DNA from: Diploptera punctata
Lineage: Eukaryota > Arthropoda > Insecta > Blattodea > Blaberidae
Direction: 5' to 3'
Length of the DNA stretch: 64,000 bases
Assembly (NCBI GenBank): GCA_030220185.1
Contig: JASPKZ010010274.1
Location: 186,001-250,000 of the forward strand
Shown here: positions 63,882 to 64,000 of the stretch, piece after piece
How positions within the stretch are numbered: the first letter of the stretch is position 1
Layout of the letters: the number at the start of each line of letters is the position of its first letter
Notes under the pieces: model-generated
Database searches by the model: none
The model's input: only the letters and a program-made list of their open reading frames with translations
Told to the model about the DNA's origin: nothing
Translations under genes and position numbers: made by a program

Positions 63882-64000
63882 AAAACACCTATATGAAATG
63901 TCTTCCAGAACAGCTAATAAACTCTGGAGAAACACAATTCTAAAAACACCAGACTACCCTAGAAGAACCGCAGTTGCATTGTTCCGCCTGGCAACGGGGT
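63882..64000 (+). pseudogene. LINE ORF2 C-terminal segment running off the window
   Basis: The frame reads MSSRTANKLWRNTILKTPDY, then PRRTAVALFRLATG. This resembles the PRRxAVAxFRLxTGH region that precedes a Cys/His cluster in LINEs with an RNase H-like or post-RT region. No breaks occur in these ~38 codons. It continues past 64000, so its size and state are unknown. Confidence 0.6.

Overview
This window looks like intergenic DNA from a large, AT-rich, repeat-laden arthropod genome. The lineage hint (cockroach/termite-like insect) rests only on protein families I recognise: LINE C-terminal domains with YGSETW / GRPRRRW motifs, and mariner/Tc1-superfamily transposases. I found no convincing host gene, no functional tRNA or rRNA gene, no CRISPR array and no LTR retrotransposon. 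The only trace of a possible host exon is a weak candidate at 45036-45170.

Layout. 1-10 kb: a CR1/L2-type reverse transcriptase relic, (ATT)n blocks, a Penelope-type terminal fragment, an RTE-like LINE fragment, a 9-copy 86-bp minisatellite, a pogo/Tigger element inserted in a LINE, and a cluster of tRNA-derived SINEs set in (TA)n. 10-19 kb: a Tigger element split by a ~1-kb Tc1-like element (copy A), a second ~1-kb relative (copy B), and copies of an unclassified repeat (family R). 19-28 kb: a 120-bp perfect palindrome, LINE fragments and a nested stack. In that stack a ~145-bp-period minisatellite was invaded by a foldback element (X1), which was invaded by a nearly full-length L2/CR1-like LINE. 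A degenerate mariner-type transposon and SINEs follow. 28-34 kb: the longest Tc1-like relative (copy C) with a broken transposase, a nearly intact Tc1 DD34E transposon with long inverted repeats, and foldback element X2. 35-47 kb: a transposon family with a conserved non-coding leader, a 373-bp MITE, LINE fragments, a Penelope-derived inverted repeat with a hammerhead-like core, and a LINE interrupted by two SINEs. 48-64 kb: Tc1-like copy D carrying foldback X3, an almost full-length RTE element with a MITE inside, more transposase relics, and LINE fragments running off the right edge.

The most notable signals are these. (1) Four related Tc1-like elements carry a tRNA-like (pol III-promoter-like) module just inside each end. 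Both modules point inward and most are followed by T runs. (2) Three foldback elements each carry a relic of an intron-containing tRNA-Tyr gene, followed by a T run. (3) A Penelope-type inverted repeat carries a near-hammerhead sequence. All protein-coding calls are transposon pseudogenes; the genes do not form pathways, and the organisation is a record of nested insertions.
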